Assembly: GCA_021014945.1 (NCBI GenBank)
Contig: MU266475.1
Location: 1-64,000 of the forward strand
Direction of reading: 5' to 3'
DNA from: Leucogyrophana mollusca
Lineage: Eukaryota > Basidiomycota > Agaricomycetes > Boletales
Length of the DNA: 64,000 nt
This document shows positions 57,816 through 64,000 of the stretch, one piece after another (position 1 is the first letter of the stretch; every line of letters starts with the position of its first letter). The translations under genes and the position numbers were made by a program. Below the pieces are notes generated by a model. It made no database searches and was not told the origin of the DNA. It saw only the letters and a list, made by a program, of their open reading frames with translations.

Positions 57816-60363
57816 TCAGTCCAGATATTGCCCCACGTTCTCCTGGAACCACCCCGTAAACACGAGGTCATCTGGCTTTACGACACACGGTCTACCATAA
57901 TGAAGATAGAGCGTATCAAATGCCAGCCGTGCAACTTTCCAGCTCACCACATGCGAGGGCGAGGGTGTCGCTAAGTGACGACCTCCTGTCAGCCAATCCG
58001 ATTTCTCCTTGCGGCAACCGGTGGCGTCTACCTTCAGCCAGTCGTCCAATGGTGTATTTCGGCGGATGGGCGTGCCCTTGTCATATCGAAGGCTGACCCA
58101 CACTAGAAGCCAAAGCAGAGCCTCGGCGTCGTGTTGATATATCTGGGTGATGTGGCCGTCTCTGCCTGACTTTGAAAGTAATTCCAGCGCCATGAACGGA
58201 ACGGTCCCAATTCGTTCGGTGCCCGTAGGGCCCTGCTTCGTCAAGGCTAGATCGAAGTCATTGATGACGCCAACCGGCTGGTTGTCATCCAAATAATACT
58301 TGAGATTGTTGACACTGATGTCCCGATGGTGAACGCCACCCTTCCAAAGTTTGTGATGGCCTTATCGGCATTCAGTTAGAGCTGACGAGTCGGAGAGTAG
58401 AGACAGGAACACACATTGCGCGGCTTGCCACCAAGTTCGCAGAAATACCTCCTCACTCAGGTCAGTGATCGGAAGTAGCCTTCGGAACACGATGCCGCAT
58501 AGTGTGTGGGCATCCTTGTAAGGATTCGCAATTTTCGATGTCAGTCTGATCGCCGCAGTGGAGGTGCTCGTGAATCTGTGGGCCCAAACAAGCTCTGGCG
58601 CGTGTTCGTCCACCTCTGGGTCGTCCTTCGCAATTTCGTAAACCTTCTTCAGGATGTTTTCCTCGCTCTCCCGGCCGTCCCCCGGCCAAAACAACTTGAT
58701 GACCAATTCTTCAGTCATGTTGTGTTGTGGATAGTCAGTGCCTTGGGATGTGTTCTCGTGTGGCTTTGACAAAGGCCGAAGGGTGACAGGCAGAACGTTG
58801 GTGGCTCGTCCTTTCAGACCGGAGTGAAAGGCTCTGCCCCGAGCTGATAGGGGCAACCGAAGCTCGACCGGGTTAGGATGGTCGTCAACACGGATTGTGT
58901 ACCAGCGTTCGTCCCCGGATTTCTTCGCTTTAAACTGTTCGTTGCGGCCCCACTGGTTATCGCCGAAGCGCTGCATTGCGAGGAGTAGGACCAGGAAGCG
59001 AGGAAGGTCTTGAACGAAGTTGATGCCGGAGCACTGAATCGTGCCTTGGCGGTCGTAACGCCAGACATAAACAATGTCATCTGGATGCCAATAAGATATC
59101 TTTTACGAAGTCAGCTTGCTGGTCTCACTCGCCTACGATGATGAGGTTAATAGCATGATGAGTCCCGAGATGAGCTGCAAACATTTCCGCAGCGTACATG
59201 TCGCTTTGAATGATGGCAAAAGATTGATCAGGCTGCGACGCTGGTGGGGAAGGCTTCGCCCGTTTTCCCTCTGGTTGGTTGAGCGGTGCGTCTTCGGCTG
59301 CACGTTTCCGGTCCGACTGGTTCCTGGAGACCAGGCCAGACGGAGGGACTACAACATTCGTCAAGTTAGCGATCGTACCCCTGACATTGCGAGAAGCTGG
59401 CTTACGGTCATTGGCGGGGGTTTCGGCCTTGTCTGCGCGGAGTAAATGTGGGGAAGATCTAATAATTCTGCTGGGAAATTACTGACTAACCTTCACGAGA
59501 GTCAACATGTGTGTTCGAGGGGGTGCCCGCCGCACTCGAGGACGCCTCCACTACAGACGTCAGCTCAAGGTCAGCGTATTCGAGCTCCTTTAAAACGCTA
59601 ACGGAAAGGAACGGATTTGAGGGTTTCGCATAATCCTTTACTTCGTAGCGTGTGGGAGCCCTGTCCAGCGTCCTTTTCGTCGCCTTGAATTCAACAGCGC
59701 AGCGAACGTCCTCCCATTCGAAGGCCTTGTCGGGGGGCTTGGATGCGTATGTCATGTAAACGTCGGATTTCTTTCCAACCGGACCGACATCTTCACGAGC
59801 GTTTACAGCAGTCGCCCAAGAGGTGATAACGACGGCAGGCTTGCATCCCGACACACACCCCTGGTGTTTTACCTTGAGTTCGCTTCGATAGAAAAGGATG
59901 TTGCTGTGGTCATTCCAGTCCGCGGCACGCATCAGCCCATGCGGGACAAGATCACCAAGGCACTGAAGTGCGCAATTAGCAGCTTCAACGAACGGGGCAT
60001 AGCGGCCCGTCCTGGGTTGGGATTTTACGCTGCAAACAATGGTCAATGCTAGTTACATCGCTGCTGGAAAACCTACTATATATCCAATGCCGCCCTTATT
60101 CCTGACGACTCCACCGGGTCTACGGTCTTCCGGCTGTACTCGCCGTTGCAAATGGGCAACACGGCTTTGAGGCACCCTCCGTACAATGACGCCTTGTCAA
60201 TTGGGACCTTCGGATCCTTGCAGTCGTAAAGAAACTCTGCGAGTAAGTCATCGGGCGAGCATTCCTGATACTCCTTTTCGTCGCGCATTATACAAGACCG
60301 GATGTCCAAGTCCTTCACGCGGCGCAAGAGTGCCCTGCGAGTTGTGAGCAAATTGAAGAACAA
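57816..60363 (-). CDS. FunK1 protein kinase copy 2, 5' end damaged
   Basis: This is a paralogue of the 53.7-56.5 kb gene with the same domain order. MRDEKEYQECSPDDLLAEFL, PICNGEYSRKTVDPVESSG, NILFYRSELKVKHQG, TKRTLDRAPTRYEVKDY, AVEFKATKR, ELVIKLFWPGD, YYLDDNQPVGVINDFDLA, VPFMALELL and YQHDAEALLWLLVWVSLRY are all readable. Upstream of 60363 the first exon of copy 1 can still be aligned (PETPPANQSG, SNETLKS, PNSM near 60495-60425). It then runs into a frame change and TGA, and the acceptor that precedes the second exon in copy 1 (CCTATAG) is replaced by GCGCCG. The product may begin at an internal Met (60363 or MRDE near 60290), or the gene may be inactive. Catalytic residues HHRDIS and DFD are kept. 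Confidence 0.7.
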
Positions 60364-61312
60364 AAACGTTGTCGACGCCTTATGGTCTCATTTATGTTCG
60401 CTGATGCCGCCTGACAGTCAGCATCGAATTCGGTATCGACTTCAGGGTCTCGTTCGACATTAAACCACTCTGGTTCGCGGGTGGAGTCTCAGGCCAGTGG
60501 CATCGGTGGCGAAAATTCAATCACTGTGGGGGCACGAACTGCACAAAAATCCACACGGCAATTAGTATGTTGGCTACCTCATGAAATCTCACCTTCATAT
60601 TCTTGATGCTCAAATCTCGCTAGTCGAGAGGAACCTGAGCAGAAGTCGCCACACTGACTCGATGGCACTTGATGTAAGTAGGTATGAGTCATCCCAATGA
60701 TTTCTGACTCGGACAACGTGGGCGCACGGTAAAGACCGTACCACGCTAGAAACCATCCTGCGGTCCCAGCTCACAACTTGTCCCCTCTCCTGAGTCTCCT
60801 CGGATCACCATGGCCAACTCACCATGTTCCCGCGGATTCGAGTAATATTAATAACGCCGGCGGTGATAGCATCTTCTCGAAGGCCAAATGCCAAACGCCA
60901 AACGCCACCATCGCGGCAGGACAACTCGGGGGAGGAAGGCAAACCCGAAGGAAGCGTCTATATGAGGAGCCGTATAGTACAATGACGGGGGCGCGGATAC
61001 GCGCAAGAGTAAGAGAGTCGGTGAAGTGATACATTGCAATGGTAGTGACATACACCCAGTGGCAGCGAGAAAGTAAGAGCGAGTCCGTGAAGTGTGCATG
61101 TAGGTGAGCGCCCTCTTAGTATGTGGGCGTAATTAGTATTGGATACATACATCGTGTGGTGCACGGGTGATCAGCGTGTGGCGTGCCCGTGGCGCAGAGT
61201 GAGTGCGTGGGTATCGATATGTTCATCCACGGTAGGTTGTGCCCAGAAGTCACAGTAGGTCGCCTGCCACAGCAAAAGCCGGAGGTGAGAAGGCCAACAC
61301 CGCGCTAGATGA
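60364..61312. other. Intergenic region with the ruined first exon of FunK1 copy 2
   Basis: 60420-60500 is the broken first exon of the preceding gene. The rest shows no gene; small frames at 60778-61164 overlap each other on both strands without motifs. Confidence 0.55.
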
Positions 61313-63637
61313 TCATCCAACGAGCGCACTTCTCTTGAGATTATCTCGGACGATCATATCTTGCACTGTGTATCCATGTCAGCTCAAACAAAGGCGTGGC
61401 TGGTGAGTAACGACGCACCGTTCGCAAGTATTAGAGTTGTGGATTTCGTGTCCTGGCAACGGTGTAAGAAAGCGGCAGCCATCAAGAGGAGAGAAATCCT
61501 ACGGTAACCGATGTAAAATGGCAGTAGAACGGACGCTCAGGCGAATGCTCCTTCATCAGCGCAGCAAACTTCTTCCTTAAGTCTAACCACCAAAATTAGC
61601 GTCTAGTCTTGCCACAATCCTCGGTCAAAGATGGACTACTCACACTGGCTAGCGCAGTCAAAATCATTTGGCCTGCTACCGTAGCTCACGATATAATCTC
61701 CAAGCCGAATGCCAGAGTTAAGCTTTGCGCGAAGGATATCGCACTTATTGAGAAAAAGGACGAGGTCCGTTTTCTTGAGGAGTGGGTTAGAGACGATGGT
61801 TTTCCATAGGAGTACGGAATCGGCCTGGGTGGAGTGAGATTCAACCAAGGACATTGGGAAACATGAACTTACAAGACGATTCACAGATGGGTCCTCCTGG
61901 AGGACCTGATCGAAGCAGCTTATAGGCGCAAGGAAGATAATGGCGTTCATATCATCAAAGAACGGGACCCAGGCCGCTAGATATGCCAAAATCACCGGCG
62001 TTAGTAACAATGCCGCATGAGAACGAAACCCAAAAAAGTCGGTGATGGAGAGTGTAAAGAAACAGGAACGTACCTCGCAAGGACCTCTGCCCACCGACGT
62101 CAAAAACACGCCAGTCATGGCTCATGGCAGAGCCGAGAGGACCTGACTTCATGGTGAACCGGTATTCCGTCACACCAAGCGTTTTTAGACGTGCGCGAAG
62201 GATGTCGTCGTCAGTGGGAACGTATCTCGGTGCTGTAACACGATCGAGGGCGTCGAGGAAGCTGTTTGGAATAAGGGTCAGAACACATCAGGCAGATTAC
62301 AGCGAAGATGTTAACAGAAAGGTGAAACAACGTACAAGCCTGCCATTTCTTCTGGCCTCATCTTTTCGATCTCCAGTAGCTTCTTCACAGTTGGATCTGC
62401 CCAAAGTCTGATCATGTCATCTGCGCAAGCGGCAAGGACGACCCCCGGGTCCTCCGGGTCTGCGAAGTCAATCATATCGCTACTCTCGCAGCTCTCCCGT
62501 CCATTACCATTAATGAGCCGCGAAAAAGCGCCCTTCCAAGACCCGGCAGAGTTTACGGATACTTCGGGCCGCTTTGGGGAGGCGTGCATGCGTTCAGAGT
62601 ACGGGAGGTTCATCATACCTGCGAGGGCGTGGGCGCCTACTCCAGGACCTAAGAGTTTCCGGATAAGAGCTTCTTCGACTTGCATAAGGGGAGCAAGTCG
62701 CATCTTGAGCTTAAGATGTTCAGGAGTGAGGGGTGGGTAATCTTTCGGTGTGCCGGAGGATGTGCTGGGTCGGGAAGAGGATGTTTGTGGACGGCCCGAA
62801 GATCCGTGGGATGAAGAAGGGGAGGACGGATGCGTGTACGCATGAGCTTTGGTCATTAACTCCAGTATGATGTGCACCGATTGTACGACGTTGAGCTGAA
62901 TCACTGCGCGCCACGAAGCACGTTCTGTGCGAAAGGCCTGTGCCGATGTTCGGAATCAGCTATCAGATTAGAGAGAAAGTGATGGGGAACAAAAATGAGC
63001 CGGACGCGGATGGGAGCGATACACACTTTTGGCGAGTTCATGAGCTGAAAATCTGCATGAGGTGACCATAGAGAGGTTAATTGCGATCCGAAACGCATGC
63101 GGCCAGGAATCCAAAAATAGGCCGCAGACGAGGAAGGGGGGACTTACTCTTGAGCGTCGTGGATTTTCCTGTGGGGTCGGTGACCATTAGCTTCACCAAC
63201 CTTGTGCCCAGCGAGAGTACACACCTGATTCACTTTGACCTGTTCGTATGTGCACAGATGAGACTGGAGTGGTTAAGGAGTAGGATGGACGACGCACCTA
63301 ACAGAAGGATTTTGACTGCCTTCGGAACCTTCTTGTCAACGATGCGCTGGCGGTTAATCTCCTCGTCGATGGCATCTGAAATGCGTTTGGCCTCCTGCTC
63401 TGCACAGAGCCTGATCTCGCGCTCCGCTGGTGTCTCATTTGGAGGGGGAGCAATTGCGCGGGTGAGGGGGTCGTCGTCCGAGACACGCTGTCGCTTTGAT
63501 GGCATCAGATTGAGATTCAGTTTCTCTGGAGGGGGAGGTTGAAGAGGCAAGAGAGCGAATGGAGGAGGAAAGAAGGAAGGAGGAGAGTAACGGTTGAAAT
63601 TGGGTTTGGGCGCCTGCGAAGTCGAAGCTCTCGTCAT
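61313..63637 (-). CDS. Heterotrimeric G-protein alpha subunit, divergent basidiomycete type
   Basis: This is a GTP-binding alpha subunit acting under 7TM receptors. The start at 63637 (MTRASTSQAPKPNF) opens a long proline-rich N-terminus without the usual MGxxxS myristoylation site. The P-loop KILLLGQSESGKSTTLK is spread over exons ending at 63298, a 15-nt microexon 63239-63225 and an exon 63168-63148. FQLMNSPK and FRTERASWRAVIQLNVVQS follow. The helical domain carries a serine-rich insertion (about 62860-62760). Switch I is RVTAPRYVPTDDDILRARLKT, switch II is FDVGGQRS, the guanine-base motif is FLNKCDIL, and the last exons give FTSVT-DTKSTT (the TCAT equivalent) and DNLKRSALVG, stop at 61313. 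All G1-G5 boxes are present. The inserted segment and atypical N-terminus place it among extra Agaricomycete G-alphas rather than the conserved Gpa1-3 set. Confidence 0.87.
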
Positions 63638-63821
63638 TTCGATAGGACCTGGATATGCTTACTGTGATTCTTGGACAGTAATTTCAAAGGGGGACCTATA
63701 TCTTGCAACCATTTTTGATGGAATCTTTTACTGGAATCTGTTCTCTCTCCAAAACGGATCCGAATGTGTCCACGCTCGATCCCGTGGTTCACCTCCGCTC
63801 CGCTACGACCTTTCCACAATC

Positions 63822-64000
63822 ATGAATCAGAACTCCTTCGCATCCATCGGCAATCATTTAACAAAACACCGTCGCCTGAGAGAGGTGACAACAACCACAT
63901 TGTTACAATGGAGACAGCAACGACCCAAGCTGGGTGACAATTTGTTGACAAGTCCGACGTCGAGGACGCCCCTTGCCGAGGCTCCTCCGTTTTCAATCTC
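63822..64000 (+). CDS. Possible 5' end of a gene running off the window
   Basis: An ATG at 63822 opens a frame to the end of the window, beginning MNQNSFASIGNHLTKHRR with no stop over 59 codons. It is divergent from the G-alpha gene and 184 bp from its start. No motif is visible, so this could be chance. Confidence 0.25.
   Translation, partial: MNQNSFASIGNHLTKHRRLREVTTTTLLQWRQQRPKLGDNLLTSPTSRTPLAEAPPFSI

Overview
This window comes from a filamentous basidiomycete, most likely an Agaricomycete. The signs are dense genes cut by many 45-65 bp GT-AG introns, two fungal-type FunK1 kinase genes, a TKL kinase with an HGD catalytic loop, a divergent G-alpha with a serine-rich insertion, a HET-domain gene and basidiomycete-style P450 and NCS1 genes. 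All exon structures were read by eye from splice signals, reading phase and family motifs. No transcript or database was consulted.

Layout: 0.5-2.7 kb, a spliced multi-pass membrane protein (-). 3.6-4.5 kb, a decayed C-terminal piece of a mitochondrial-type isoleucyl-tRNA synthetase. 4.8-8.8 kb, a DJ-1 family gene and cytosolic prolyl-tRNA synthetase (+). 8.8-10.5 kb, no gene seen. 10.6-12.7 kb, an MFS sugar transporter (+). 13.0-14.8 kb, a coiled-coil protein (+). 15.1-18.0 kb, a C2H2 zinc-finger/TKL-kinase fusion (-). 18.8-21.2 kb, a cytochrome P450 (-). 21.8-23.1 kb, a wrecked SNF2-type helicase (-).

23.9-25.4 kb holds the most unusual gene. It is a 15-exon gene (-) for a secreted 243-residue repeat protein. 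Every intron is in phase 2, every internal exon is a multiple of three, and two-exon modules of about 224 bp are tandemly duplicated with their introns. A decayed paralogue with matching flanks lies at 26.4-26.7 kb. The protein has a signal peptide, dibasic sites, EPHVVR and GGDSGDAFG repeats and a C-terminal two-cysteine module. It looks like a rapidly evolving secreted peptide precursor, but its function is unknown.

28.8-31.8 kb, MLH1 (+). 32.0-39.6 kb, a giant Furry/Tao3/Mor2 morphogenesis scaffold (-). 40.0-42.4 kb, a HET-domain protein (-). 43.0-46.4 kb, a tandem pair of membrane-anchored PPOX/FMN-barrel proteins flanking a small secreted cysteine-containing protein (+). 46.5-48.9 kb, an NCS1 permease (-). 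50.0-51.9 kb, a RING plus RRM-like protein (-). 51.9-52.8 kb, a small phosphosite-rich protein (-). 53.7-60.4 kb, a FunK1 array with one apparently intact gene, one truncated relic and one gene with a damaged 5' end (-). 61.3-63.6 kb, a G-alpha subunit (-).

Housekeeping genes (ProRS, MLH1, Furry, G-alpha) alternate with accessory genes (P450, HET, FunK1, secreted repeat protein). The pseudogenes and tandem duplications cluster around the accessory genes.
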